Source: an uncultured Porphyromonas sp. (lineage in GTDB: Bacteria; Bacteroidota; Bacteroidia; Bacteroidales; Porphyromonadaceae). Taken from it: a stretch of DNA of 36,596 bases. Location: positions 1 to 36,596 of the forward strand of contig UQDF01000018.1 of NCBI GenBank assembly GCA_900539765.1, read 5' to 3'. The notes below the pieces were generated by a model. It saw only the letters and a list, made by a program, of their open reading frames with translations, made no database searches and had not been told where the DNA came from. Positions 24,578-33,144 of the stretch are shown piece by piece. A program made the position numbers and the translations under genes. Numbering within the stretch: the first letter of the stretch is position 1; each line of letters starts with the position of its first letter.

Positions 24578-25027
24578 TTAATGTCTGATACGTGTCCAGA
24601 AGTCTTGGCGGGGCAACTTGCGATCTAGGAAGAGTAGTTGTCCGCCCGCATAGTCGATCATCATGCCAGCCTCTCTCTGGCTAAATGTTTTTGGCACTTT
24701 ACTTCCTATATGCCAAAGGATCGAACCACAATTCCACGGCATCTCCGCTAGTGGTGCGCCTTGCCATAGGATGAGTGCACGATCGTAGGCTAGTGTCTTG
24801 TCGTACTGCGTGACGAGCTGCGTGAGGGGCCACTGGTGGAGTAGCTGCAGAGCTAGTTGCTTCTGCTGGTGGTCTAGGAGGTCTGCCCCCTCGGGTAGCT
24901 CCTCTAGATGCTCGGGGTAGTACGCTATACCACGCTGGTCTAGCACTAAGGTGATAAGTCGGAAGGCTGTCGGCGAGTGGACGCTATGTCCTAACGAAGT
25001 CCACCAGCGCTGGAGAGGAGTCGCCAT
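24578..25027 (-). CDS. Small protein resembling the ends of a Bacteroidota methyltransferase
   Basis: I use the ATG at 25027 (149 residues); a TTG at 25039 would add four. The N-terminus, RWWTSLGHSVHSPTAFRLIT, recalls the 'G-x-x-x-HSP-x-x-F' opening of a common Bacteroidota class I SAM-dependent methyltransferase. The C-terminus (DYAGGQLLFLDRKLPRQDF) recalls the last strands of the same family. The middle is far shorter than in that family, and no glycine-rich SAM-binding loop (E-x-G-x-G-x-G) is visible. It may be a shortened paralogue or a degenerate gene kept open. It lies between the MliC-like lipoprotein and the adenosyltransferase. Function unknown. Confidence 0.55.
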   Translation of the reverse strand: MATPLQRWWTSLGHSVHSPTAFRLITLVLDQRGIAYYPEHLEELPEGADLLDHQQKQLALQLLHQWPLTQLVTQYDKTLAYDRALILWQGAPLAEMPWNCGSILWHIGSKVPKTFSQREAGMMIDYAGGQLLFLDRKLPRQDFWTRIRH

Positions 25028-25061
25028 AGCATAGGTCAAGCGGTGATACTAATATATAAAG

Positions 25062-25107
25062 TCATGCGAAGACGAGCTAATGAGGTCACTAGCTTGCCTT
25101 CGCATGA
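25062..25107 (-). terminator. Terminator of the MliC-like lipoprotein gene
   Basis: TCATGCGAAG pairs with CTTCGCATGA, with an inner AGCTA/TAGCT stem. Read on the minus strand it lies 20 bases past the stop at 25127 and is followed by ACTTTATATATTAG. Likely a terminator, perhaps partial because the next gene is on the same strand. Confidence 0.6.
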
Positions 25108-25126
25108 TGTTTAGTCTTAGCTGCAA

Positions 25127-25522
25127 TTACTCAGCTACAACGGCTTCAGCAACTAGAGCGCCCTCACAAAGCTGCTTGTCGCCCTTGCCGAAGTAGAAAG
25201 AGTCTCCCTTCGTCCAGAAGTAGTAGCCCTCCTCGTTTTCCCACTTAGCACCGTCAGCGCTGACAGCGTGCTTCATCTCGTAGACGACATTGCCCTCGAC
25301 ATCCTTGAGCGTTGCATTCTCACGATCCTCGCCTGTGACAGTTAGTTCGAAGTGCTGCTTGCCGTCAGCGGTAGCGTAGTTGAAGGTTTCGGGCTCAGCA
25401 ACTACGGGAGCCTCTACGACCATAGGAGTAGGGTCCTCGGTAATAACCGTCTCATTTTTCTTCTCCTTGTTGCAAGCTACTAGTGCTAGACCAGCAACTA
25501 CGATTAGCATAAACTTTTTCAT
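25127..25522 (-). CDS. Small lipoprotein with MliC-like domain
   Basis: A 131-residue lipoprotein with leader MKKFMLIVVAGLALVAC (lipobox LVAC, Cys17). A Glu/Pro/Val-rich linker follows to about residue 48. Residues about 48-122 resemble the MliC family of membrane-bound lysozyme inhibitors: an opening YATADGKQHFELTVTG, the A-x-L strand (ENATLKDVEG), the S-A-D-G-A-K-W segment (family S-A-S-G-A-R-Y) and a W-T-K-G-D strand. The early Cys of typical MliC is absent (Ala in YATADG), so the usual disulfide to the late Cys cannot form. A role against host lysozyme is therefore plausible but not certain. It is 37 bases downstream of the sugar transporter gene. Confidence 0.6.
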   Translation of the reverse strand: MKKFMLIVVAGLALVACNKEKKNETVITEDPTPMVVEAPVVAEPETFNYATADGKQHFELTVTGEDRENATLKDVEGNVVYEMKHAVSADGAKWENEEGYYFWTKGDSFYFGKGDKQLCEGALVAEAVVAE

Positions 25523-25559
25523 ATTCGTATGATTGATTAAAGTGAATAGATCTGATTGG

Positions 25560-26840
25560 TTACGCTTTGCTCTCCTCGAAGCGAGAGCCGACCAAAGCGT
25601 AGTAAAGCATATAGAGCTCTCCAGCTACGACGAGTAGCCAGGTGTAGTGGTACCCCCCGAGGAGGTCTGCTAGTAAGCTCTGTAAGAATGGTAGGAGTGC
25701 ACCTCCGATGAGTCCCATCAGGAGTACGCCTGAGGCTCTTGTGGCTAGGCTACCTAGCTCCTTGAGCGCGAGCGAATAGATAGCGCCCCACATGACCGAG
25801 TGACATAGTCCTACAGCGATGAGCCAGTAAGGCTCATTGGTCACGACAGCGATCAGGATGAGGATCGCGGAGAGGAGCGTGGTGGTCCATAGTAGGGTGC
25901 GGTCAGAGACACCGCTCAAGAAGCTACCGACGAAGCGCCCCAAGAGCATGGTCGCCCAGTAGAGTGTAGCGTAGAGAGCAACGGTGTTATAGCTCAGCGC
26001 AAGGTCGTTTTGACCATATAGGATGATGTTGGCACCGATGCAGACCTCGACACCGACATAGCAAAAGAGCGCTATGCAGCCGAGCCGCACACGTCGTATG
26101 CTCCACACGGTCTTGAAGCTTACCTGGGCATCCTCACTGCTGGTCGTCCCCTCGATGTGCGGGACGTGGAGTCGCTTGACTACGTAGGAGAGGATGAGTA
26201 CGACGCCCATCAAGATGATCATCGGCACGATCACCTCTTGGATCTGTACATCAGTCAGATCGTCCACTCCGCCGAAGATAACCATCGACACAAAGAGTGG
26301 CGCTAGCATGGTCATCGTCGAGTTGCCTACGCCACCGATGTTTTGTCTCTGTACAGCGGAGGTGCCAGGGACAGCACAAGCGATGAGATAAGGATTGACC
26401 GATGACTGCATAAAAGTGATCCCCGCACCACAGACGAAGGAGCCGAGGAGGAAGATCAGATAGCTCACAGGTAGCTGTACCGTCTCGGAGAGCGTGATCC
26501 ATAGCGAAGTGTGCATGAAGAGCAGTGCCGAGAGGACAAAGAGTAAGATGCCTCCAGCCAACAATAGTAGCCCTCTGACGATAGTCATCTTGTAGCCATG
26601 CCGCTCGACAAAGCGTGACGAGGTCGGTCCTAGCACGAGGTACGAGAGGAAGAAGGCGAAGATGAGTAGCGTCGTAAAGCTATTGGTCCACTCACCTGCG
26701 GAGTGTAGATAGGCGCTCTGGATGGGCGCTTGAAATTGCTGATTGATGCTCGTGATGAAGCCGATGACGGTCATCATGATCACCATAGTTATAAAAGGCC
26801 CAAGATAGTTTGGTTTGGTTCCTGTCGAAGGGGTTGGCAT
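25560..26840 (-). CDS. FHS-family (FucP-like) MFS sugar transporter
   Basis: A 426-residue inner-membrane protein with about 12 hydrophobic helices, typical for the major facilitator superfamily. Signs of the fucose/glucose/galactose:H+ symporter (FHS) branch are the opening GPFITMVIMMTVIGFITSIN, the loop GPTSSRFVERHGYKMTI after helix 2, the FMQSSVNPYL segment in the middle of the first half, and the central loop between two six-helix halves. The substrate is probably a hexose or a related sugar such as N-acetylglucosamine, but it cannot be read from sequence. It starts shortly after the terminator of pnp with its own possible promoter, and is followed by the MliC-like lipoprotein gene. Confidence 0.82.
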   Translation of the reverse strand: MPTPSTGTKPNYLGPFITMVIMMTVIGFITSINQQFQAPIQSAYLHSAGEWTNSFTTLLIFAFFLSYLVLGPTSSRFVERHGYKMTIVRGLLLLAGGILLFVLSALLFMHTSLWITLSETVQLPVSYLIFLLGSFVCGAGITFMQSSVNPYLIACAVPGTSAVQRQNIGGVGNSTMTMLAPLFVSMVIFGGVDDLTDVQIQEVIVPMIILMGVVLILSYVVKRLHVPHIEGTTSSEDAQVSFKTVWSIRRVRLGCIALFCYVGVEVCIGANIILYGQNDLALSYNTVALYATLYWATMLLGRFVGSFLSGVSDRTLLWTTTLLSAILILIAVVTNEPYWLIAVGLCHSVMWGAIYSLALKELGSLATRASGVLLMGLIGGALLPFLQSLLADLLGGYHYTWLLVVAGELYMLYYALVGSRFEESKA

Positions 26841-26865
26841 ACGAACTTGCTGGTCTAATCCACTG

Positions 26866-26873
26866 CAAAGTTA
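26866..26873 (-). promoter_or_regulatory. Possible -7 element of the sugar transporter gene
   Basis: TAACTTTG on the minus strand matches TAnnTTTG and ends 26 bases before the ATG at 26840. It begins right after the pnp terminator. No convincing -33 TTG was found at standard spacing, so confidence is limited. Confidence 0.45.
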
Positions 26874-26881
26874 TACAAAAA

Positions 26882-26958
26882 GAAGTCACCAACCACAAGT
26901 CCCGCTCATAACATGCTCACAGCAGAGGTAGCGAAAGAATCTTGAGGTTGGTGACTTC
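26882..26958 (-). terminator. Terminator of pnp with an unusually long loop
   Basis: GAAGTCACCAACC (26882-26894) pairs perfectly with GGTTGGTGACTTC (26946-26958), leaving 51 bases between. On the minus strand TTTTTG follows after one base, as in an intrinsic terminator. It lies 60 bases past the pnp stop. Confidence 0.7.
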
Positions 26959-27018
26959 CTATATTTAGTCTTAGTAGAGCGCTGTGTATGGAGACACAGT
27001 CGCTCTAGCTCTTATCGT

Positions 27019-29229
27019 CTAGTCGTCATGACGCTCACGACGTGGACGGCGCTCACGGCGCTCGCCATCGTCACGGCGCTCACGGCGTGGACGACGCTCA
27101 GGCTCTACATAGCCCTCGGGCTTAGGTAGGAGTGCCTTGTGTGATAGGCTGAACTTGCCCGTCTTGGGGTCGATCTCGATGAGCTTGACATCGATCGTGT
27201 CACCCTCCTTGAGACCTGTATCCTCGATGGTGGCAAAGCGCTTCCAGTCGATCTCGCTGATGTGAAGCAGTCCATCCTTGCCTGGCATAAACTGTACGAA
27301 GCAGCCGTAAGGCATCACGGAGGAGACGGTTCCCTTGTAGACCTCGCCCACCTCTGGGGTAGCGACGATGCCACGTACCATAGCTAGAGCAGCATCGAGA
27401 GACTCCTTGTTGGAGCTACTGATCTCGACGATGCCATAGTTGTCCACCTCTTCGATGTTGACCGTGGCACCACTCTGCTCCTGAATGCCCTGGATGATCT
27501 TACCGCCCGGGCCAATGACTGCTCCGATGAACTCCTTGCCGATGCGTAGCGTCTCAATGCGTGGTGCATGAGGCTTCATATCGGGACGAGTCTCGGGCTG
27601 TGCCTCCTCGATCTTGTCTAGGATGTGCATACGACCAGCCTTAGCTTGTGCCAAAGCTTTTGCTAGGATCTCATAGCTCAGACCATCGACCTTGATATCC
27701 ATCTGCGTAGCGGTGATACCATCACGCGTACCTGTCACCTTAAAGTCCATATCGCCGAGGTGATCCTCGTCACCAAGGATGTCGGAGAGGATGGCGTAGT
27801 TGGTACCCTTGTTCTCACTGATGAGACCCATGGCGATACCGGAGACAGGCTTCTTCATCTGAACACCGGCGTCACGCAGTGCGAGCGTGCCAGCGCAGAC
27901 GGTTGCCATAGAGGAGGATCCGTTGGACTCAAGGATATCACTCATCACACGGATCACGTAGGGGTAGTCCTCGGGGAGCATACGCTTGAGCGCACGGTGT
28001 GCTAGATTGCCATGACCGATCTCACGACGGCTGACGCCGCGCGAAGCTTTTGCCTCGCCTGTGGAGAAGGGTGGGAAGTTGTAGTGCAGGAGGAAGCGCT
28101 CCTTGCCGTAGTTGAGTACATCGTCGACCAGCTTCTCATCGCTCTTGGTACCGAGCGTCACGGTAGATAGAGACTGCGTCTCACCACGTGTGAAGATAGC
28201 CGATCCGTGAGGCCCTGGTAGGCAGTCCGTCTCGATCCAAATAGGACGTATCTCGTCGGTGCGACGACCATCGAGACGCTTGCCCTCGTCGAGGATCATA
28301 CGACGCATAGCCGCCTTCTCCATATCGTGGTAGTAGCGGTCGATGATCATACCCTTCTCCTCAAGCTCCTCTTCGGTAAACTGCGTCTTGAACTCCTCAA
28401 CGATCGCGGCAAAGGCATCGCTACGAGCATGCTTGTCGGTACCAGCGGTAGCCACCTTATAGATCTTGTCGTAGAGCTCACGCTGCATACGCTCACGTAG
28501 CTCCTCGTCTTGCTCCTCAGCGGGGTACTCACGCTTGGTCATCTTACCGACAGCCTCCGAGAGCTCTAGCTGAGCTTGGCACTGTACCTTGATAGCCTCG
28601 TGAGCTACCTTGATAGCCTCGAGCATCTCCTCCTCTTGGACCTCTTCCATCTCGCCCTCGACCATCATAATGTTGTCGAGCGTTGCTGCGACCATCAGGT
28701 CAATGTCTGCACGCTCTAGCTGCTCGAAGGTAGGATTGATGACACACTCCCCATCGATGCGTGCTACACGTACCTCACTGATAGGACCTCCGAAAGGAAT
28801 GTCAGAGACCGCTAGAGCTGCCGAAGCTGCTAGCCCAGCGAGTGCATCAGGCATATCGACACCATCAGAGGAGAAGAGGATAATGTTTACATAAACCTCT
28901 GCGTGGTAGTCATCGGGGAAGAGTGGACGCAGTGCGCGGTCCACTAGTCGGCAAGTTAATATCTCATAGTCTGAGGCGCGTCCCTCACGGCGTGTGAAGC
29001 CTCCAGGGAAGCGACCTATGGCTGAAAACTTCTCTTTGTACTCTACCTGTAGTGGCATAAAGTCTACATCGGGCTTAGCATCTTTGGCAGCAGTTACAGC
29101 TGCGAGTAGTACGGTAGAGCCCATGGTGACGGTGACAGCACCGTCGGCTTGCTTGGCAAGCTTACCCGTCTCGATGGTGATCGTACGACCATCGGGTAGG
29201 GTGATTGTCTTGTTGACCGGATTGATCAT
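27019..29229 (-). CDS. pnp: Polyribonucleotide nucleotidyltransferase (PNPase)
   Basis: A 736-residue 3'-5' phosphorolytic exoribonuclease involved in RNA turnover. The domain order is standard: RNase PH 1 (about 10-145, with FMPLQVEYKEKFSAIGRFPG), helical linker (about 150-240), RNase PH 2 (about 330-540, with GPHGSAIFTRGETQ and LGDEDHLGDMDFKV), KH (about 555-620, GAVIGPGGKII) and S1 (about 625-695, GTVSSVMPYGCFVQF and LHISEIDW). It ends in an Arg/Glu/Asp-rich tail of about 30 residues with repeated RRERRDD-like blocks, of a kind common in Bacteroidota PNPases and possibly RNA-binding. It has its own promoter (29282-29314) and a terminator (26882-26958), so it is probably monocistronic. Confidence 0.96.
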   Translation of the reverse strand: MINPVNKTITLPDGRTITIETGKLAKQADGAVTVTMGSTVLLAAVTAAKDAKPDVDFMPLQVEYKEKFSAIGRFPGGFTRREGRASDYEILTCRLVDRALRPLFPDDYHAEVYVNIILFSSDGVDMPDALAGLAASAALAVSDIPFGGPISEVRVARIDGECVINPTFEQLERADIDLMVAATLDNIMMVEGEMEEVQEEEMLEAIKVAHEAIKVQCQAQLELSEAVGKMTKREYPAEEQDEELRERMQRELYDKIYKVATAGTDKHARSDAFAAIVEEFKTQFTEEELEEKGMIIDRYYHDMEKAAMRRMILDEGKRLDGRRTDEIRPIWIETDCLPGPHGSAIFTRGETQSLSTVTLGTKSDEKLVDDVLNYGKERFLLHYNFPPFSTGEAKASRGVSRREIGHGNLAHRALKRMLPEDYPYVIRVMSDILESNGSSSMATVCAGTLALRDAGVQMKKPVSGIAMGLISENKGTNYAILSDILGDEDHLGDMDFKVTGTRDGITATQMDIKVDGLSYEILAKALAQAKAGRMHILDKIEEAQPETRPDMKPHAPRIETLRIGKEFIGAVIGPGGKIIQGIQEQSGATVNIEEVDNYGIVEISSSNKESLDAALAMVRGIVATPEVGEVYKGTVSSVMPYGCFVQFMPGKDGLLHISEIDWKRFATIEDTGLKEGDTIDVKLIEIDPKTGKFSLSHKALLPKPEGYVEPERRPRRERRDDGERRERRPRRERHDD

Positions 29230-29281
29230 AAAAATCGTCTGATTACTTAGTTCTATTGTCTTATACCTCGATAAAATCGTC

Positions 29282-29314
29282 CAAAGTTACAAAAACTAAT
29301 GCAGATTACAGCAA
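29282..29314 (-). promoter_or_regulatory. Promoter of pnp
   Basis: On the minus strand TTG (29314-29312) and TAACTTTG (29289-29282) are separated by 22 bases, a good fit to the Bacteroidota housekeeping promoter. The ATG at 29229 is about 50 bases downstream. Confidence 0.55.
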
Positions 29315-29357
29315 TTCGTTTTGCACAAGTTACACATCTTACAAGAATTAGCCCCTC

Positions 29358-29984
29358 TTACAGCGTGCGGTGGTCTAGGTAAACCGTGTCCGCAAAGAAG
29401 GCTCCTCGCACCCCATCGGGATAGCGGTCTACGACGATGACCGTAGGGTAAGCGATGGAGAGAAAGCGTGCCAACTCTTCGCGTGCTTGTTGTCGTGCAT
29501 TGCGTATGTAGCCTGCGCGGTACACCTCATCGATGAGTCGCTGCGGGATGCGCCGCTTGGCCCTATTCTCTTGCTCTGCGGTGAGTGTCTTCGTGGTAAA
29601 GCCTTGACGTAGCGGATGCACATCGATCACGGTGTAGCCTAGCTCGTGAGGGGTGACCTCTTCAGGAGGAAGCTGTACATAGAGCGTGTCGCCCTGCAGA
29701 TGTGTGGGGAGCTGGTCTATGTCGAAGTCGATGTAGGTGCGAGCCTGTATGACGTACGCCAGCACCATACCATCGATCGTGTCGACCATGGGAATCTCCT
29801 GATAACACTCGCCTGTAGAGAGCTTGAGTACCTCCTCGATCGAGCGAACGGTCATAGCGTGCGTGACGACATCGCTGTAGTCCTCGCTCTTACTCTTGGA
29901 GCAGCTACGCCACAAGAGGACGATACCGACTAGAAGCAGTATCGCTAGGAGTATATAAGGAATGCGCTTAAGCCATTTGCCCAT
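29358..29984 (-). CDS. DUF4230 protein, membrane-anchored
   Basis: A 208-residue protein with one N-terminal transmembrane helix (about residues 9-25, IPYILLAILLLVGIVLLW) and the rest outside the cytoplasm. The body fits DUF4230: VIQARTYIDFDIDQLPTHLQ (an 'A-x-x-x-x-D-l' start), then DTLYVQLPPEEV, a helical region with an R-Q-A-R-E-E-L segment, and a closing strand pair (PTVIVVDRYPDG). The family has no known function. It begins 12 bases after the stop of a second DUF4230 protein, so the two are cotranscribed paralogues that may act as a pair. Confidence 0.7.
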   Translation of the reverse strand: MGKWLKRIPYILLAILLLVGIVLLWRSCSKSKSEDYSDVVTHAMTVRSIEEVLKLSTGECYQEIPMVDTIDGMVLAYVIQARTYIDFDIDQLPTHLQGDTLYVQLPPEEVTPHELGYTVIDVHPLRQGFTTKTLTAEQENRAKRRIPQRLIDEVYRAGYIRNARQQAREELARFLSIAYPTVIVVDRYPDGVRGAFFADTVYLDHRTL

Positions 29985-29996
29985 AGGATTGAGAAG

Positions 29997-30692
29997 CTAC
30001 TGTGGTGATGAGAAGTGAGTGCTGGGCTGTGCGAGTGCTGAGCCACGCTCTACAATGACGACCGTGGGGGGCAGCTCGTAGGAGAGGAGGATCTGCGTGA
30101 GCCATCGGCGTAGCTTCTCGATAGAGCGCTGTCGTATCTGAGCGATGAGCTGATCATTGGTAGCGATCTCCTGCTGGAGCACTTGGTAGGCGCGATCCTT
30201 GACACGGGCACGATCCTGCGGGGTGATAGCATCTCGCAGGGGGGCGACGTACTCGTACTCGGTCCTTAGCGTGAAGTCTCGCCCTCGCAGCTCCACCTGT
30301 ATGGGAGATATGTAGACGGTGAGCTGCTGCTTGTCGCTGTCGTAGCTTACATCGTCTGCCGAGAAGCCTGTCAAGTCGGTATAGCTCACCAGTGTCGCAT
30401 CAAAGGAGTAGATACCTACACGGTTGCCTACTTTCGTTTGGTTACCCAGCCATGTAGCAAGATCCTTGAAGCTATCGATATCGTAAAAGGAGATCTTGGG
30501 ATCTTGTAGGGTGACCGCCTTCTGGAGGGTCGTCTCCGTAAGAAGCAGCTTGCCAACGCTCTGATACTGCTGTACGATCGCCTCTTGTAGTAGCTCTTCG
30601 GGCTTCTTGCGCTTGGAGCAACTAGGCAAGCTCACGAGCAAACAGAGACATGCTGAGAGCAGTAGTAGGCGTGGGTACCGAAGATGCTGCAT
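29997..30692 (-). CDS. DUF4230 lipoprotein
   Basis: A 231-residue predicted lipoprotein with hydrophobic leader and lipobox LPSC at Cys25, followed by basic SKRKK. The body shows the DUF4230 pattern: IYSFDATLVSYTDLTGFSAD, then KQQLTVYISPIQVEL, a long helix (ARVKDRAYQVLQQEI) and a final strand (LPPTVVIVERG). It resembles its downstream neighbour in order of elements though not closely in sequence. The last strand in both ends with V-x-V-[ED]-R. It lies 41 bases downstream of nnr. Function unknown. Confidence 0.68.
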   Translation of the reverse strand: MQHLRYPRLLLLSACLCLLVSLPSCSKRKKPEELLQEAIVQQYQSVGKLLLTETTLQKAVTLQDPKISFYDIDSFKDLATWLGNQTKVGNRVGIYSFDATLVSYTDLTGFSADDVSYDSDKQQLTVYISPIQVELRGRDFTLRTEYEYVAPLRDAITPQDRARVKDRAYQVLQQEIATNDQLIAQIRQRSIEKLRRWLTQILLSYELPPTVVIVERGSALAQPSTHFSSPQ

Positions 30693-30733
30693 AACTTTGC
30701 GGTACTATATATAATAGTAGTATAGGTATGTCG

Positions 30734-32266
30734 TTACTGCTCGACCATCTTGAGGACAGCGGGTAGCATATCTGCTATATCGCGGGCTATCATACCACGT
30801 GGCGAGTGTCGCTCGCCATAATGATTGGCTGTCAAGCCATGAATGTAGACGCCCAGCGGTGCAGCCTCGGCTGGTGCATAGCCTTGAGCTAGGAGCGAGA
30901 GGATGATGCCCGTGAGAACATCGCCGCTGCCAGCAGTAGCGAGGGCTGGTGTGCCTGAGCTGTTGAAGATAACCTCGCCCGTGGGTAGGCAGGTGGCTGT
31001 GTTAGCTCCCTTGAGTACGATGATAATCTCTTGCTCCATGGCTAGCTCCTGCGCTTTCGTCAGGCGGTGATGATCATCGAGAGAACTTCCAGTGATGCGG
31101 TCCAGCTCGCCAGGATGTGGCGTGAGTATGGTATCCTTAGGCAGGACGCTCAGCAGCTCGGGGTGGAGTGCTAGGAGGTTGAGTGCATCGGCATCAAGTA
31201 GTAGCGGCGTGGCAGGCTGTATGTTTTGTAGCAGATGCTCCAAGAGATGCAGTGTGATCGGTGCTGTACCAATGCCAGGCCCCATAGCGATAGCTTGATA
31301 GCTGTGTAACTCTTTAGGCAGGCTACCAACGATAGTCTCCTCTTTGTCCTTCTCCACAAGAGCTTCCGGAAGGAGCGTGTTCGCTAGATGAGCTAGTGAG
31401 CTAGGTAGATGCATCGTGAGCTTGCCTAGTCCTGAGCGCATGGCGCCCATACCAGCCAGCATCGCGGCGCCCGCCATCGCCTCGGAGCCTGCGATGAGGA
31501 GTGCATGTCCTTGGGTCCCTTTGTGTGCAAAGTGCGAGAGTGGCTTCAAGGCTCTGCGGGCATCCTGCGGTGTGTAGAGGTAGTAGTCCGTTTGTATGGC
31601 GGGGTCGTCGTCCATATTGAGACTGAGCGAGAGGAGGCGTAGCGAGCCTGTGTAGCACTCATTGTCCGATAGGAGGAGGGCTATCTTGGGGCTTTCGCAG
31701 GTGAGGGTGTAGTCCGCCTTGATGATCGCCTGGAGGTTGTTCTCGCTATTGTCCTTGTCATAGAGTCCCGAGGGGATGTCTACAGCGATGACAGTGGCTG
31801 GCGAAGCATTGATGAGCTGATCTACCAGCACCGCAAAGCCTCCCTCTAGAGGACGCGAGAGTCCTATGCCAAAGAGCGCATCGATGACGAGCGTCTGAGC
31901 GGTCAGTAGCGGAGGCTGAAACTCATCTGCCACAATGGTTAGAGCATCAGGGTGAAACTCTTGAAGCTTCGTCTGCTGCCAAGCACACGCCTCCGAGAGC
32001 TCCTCCTCTTGCTTGCAAAAGAGATAGCAATGCACTCGGTGTCCCTCCTGCAGTAAGCGCCGTGCGATGGCTAGCCCATCGGCTCCGTTATTGCCAGGGC
32101 CTGCAAAGACGTAGACGATGCCTTGTGGCAGGTCTGAGATACTCCTAAGCTCTACTACAAAACGCTGAGCGACACGCTCCACAAGGTCGTGGATGGAGAG
32201 ATGATCACGCTCGAGGATATAACTATCCGTGCTGCCCCATTGGCGTCCGACGAGTATCTTTTTCAT
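30734..32266 (-). CDS. nnr: Bifunctional NAD(P)H-hydrate epimerase / ADP-dependent dehydratase
   Basis: A 510-residue cytoplasmic repair enzyme that returns damaged, hydrated NADH/NADPH to the normal cofactor. The N-terminal half (about 1-215) is the YjeF_N epimerase domain with VFAGPGNNGADGLAIARRL and DALFGIGLSRPL. The C-terminal half (about 235-505) is the ADP-dependent dehydratase of ribokinase-like fold with HKGTQGHALLIAGS, MGPGIG, LTPHPGELDRITG and the anion-hole ATAGSGDVLTGII. Both sets of hallmark motifs look intact, and the length is as expected for the fusion common in bacteria. It is downstream of lpxA with a 69-base gap and may be the end of that cluster. Confidence 0.93.
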   Translation of the reverse strand: MKKILVGRQWGSTDSYILERDHLSIHDLVERVAQRFVVELRSISDLPQGIVYVFAGPGNNGADGLAIARRLLQEGHRVHCYLFCKQEEELSEACAWQQTKLQEFHPDALTIVADEFQPPLLTAQTLVIDALFGIGLSRPLEGGFAVLVDQLINASPATVIAVDIPSGLYDKDNSENNLQAIIKADYTLTCESPKIALLLSDNECYTGSLRLLSLSLNMDDDPAIQTDYYLYTPQDARRALKPLSHFAHKGTQGHALLIAGSEAMAGAAMLAGMGAMRSGLGKLTMHLPSSLAHLANTLLPEALVEKDKEETIVGSLPKELHSYQAIAMGPGIGTAPITLHLLEHLLQNIQPATPLLLDADALNLLALHPELLSVLPKDTILTPHPGELDRITGSSLDDHHRLTKAQELAMEQEIIIVLKGANTATCLPTGEVIFNSSGTPALATAGSGDVLTGIILSLLAQGYAPAEAAPLGVYIHGLTANHYGERHSPRGMIARDIADMLPAVLKMVEQ

Positions 32267-32335
32267 TGTTTCAGCTGGTCTGTTTAGTTGGTTGATTGCT
32301 ACATAGCTATGGTCTCTGAGAGCTTTTGTCTCAAG

Positions 32336-33127
32336 CTAATCCATAGACCCCCTTACGATGCCACGCTTGCTGTCGCTGATGAAGTTGTAGATGAGGTCTC
32401 GCTCGTAGCACTCTGGATAGCGACTCTGTATCTCTACGAGTGCCTCGCTGTTGTTGAGTCCACCCTGATACAGTGTACGGTAGACGTCGTTGATCAGGAA
32501 GATCTGGTCGTTGGTGAAGCCTCTGCGACGTAGTCCTACGATGTTGATGCCACAGTAAACGATCGGATCGCGCCCCACGAGACAGTAGGGCGGTATGTCT
32601 TTGGTTACCTTAGATCCTCCCTGTATCATCACATGCTGCGAGATGCGTACGAACTGATGCACCAGCACGGCACCGCTGAGGATAGCGTAGTCGTCTATCT
32701 CGACCTCGCCAGCGAGCTGTGTCGCATTGCCTAGGATGATGTGATCCTTGAGGATACAGTCATGCGCTACGTGTGAGTAAGCCATGATGAGGCAGTTACT
32801 ACCGATGACAGTCGTGCCACGTGAGGCTGTACCACGATTGACCGTGGCGAACTCGCGTATGGTCGTATGGTCGCCGATGACGGCGGTCGTCTCCTCCCCT
32901 TTGAACTTAAGATCTTGCGGTATCCCAGCTATGACAGCGTAGGGATGTATGTGACAGTCGCTACCGATGCGCGCTCCGCTGCGTATCATGCAGCCTTGGT
33001 CTAGGATCGTGCGGTCGCCGACGACCGTGTTGGCCTCGATGGTGACAAAGGGTCCGATCGTCACCTCAGCTCCTATCTGTGCTTCAGGATCTATCTGAGC
33101 CAGAGGAGATATAAGCGTTTGAGCCAT
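32336..33127 (-). CDS. lpxA: UDP-N-acetylglucosamine acyltransferase
   Basis: A 263-residue left-handed beta-helix enzyme that starts lipid A synthesis by adding a 3-hydroxyacyl chain from acyl-ACP to UDP-GlcNAc. Hexapeptide repeats run from about residue 8 to 185 (IGPFVTI, VIGDHTTI, LAGEVEI and so on). The catalytic His is in SHVAHDC (His122, matching His125 of E. coli). The QDLKFKGE segment is typical of LpxA, and the C-terminal helical part is present. The length is normal. It starts 17 bases after the lpxC-fabZ stop and is clearly in that operon. The acyl chain length preferred cannot be read safely from sequence. Confidence 0.95.
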   Translation of the reverse strand: MAQTLISPLAQIDPEAQIGAEVTIGPFVTIEANTVVGDRTILDQGCMIRSGARIGSDCHIHPYAVIAGIPQDLKFKGEETTAVIGDHTTIREFATVNRGTASRGTTVIGSNCLIMAYSHVAHDCILKDHIILGNATQLAGEVEIDDYAILSGAVLVHQFVRISQHVMIQGGSKVTKDIPPYCLVGRDPIVYCGINIVGLRRRGFTNDQIFLINDVYRTLYQGGLNNSEALVEIQSRYPECYERDLIYNFISDSKRGIVRGSMD

Positions 33128-33144
33128 ATAGTGGATATGATTGT

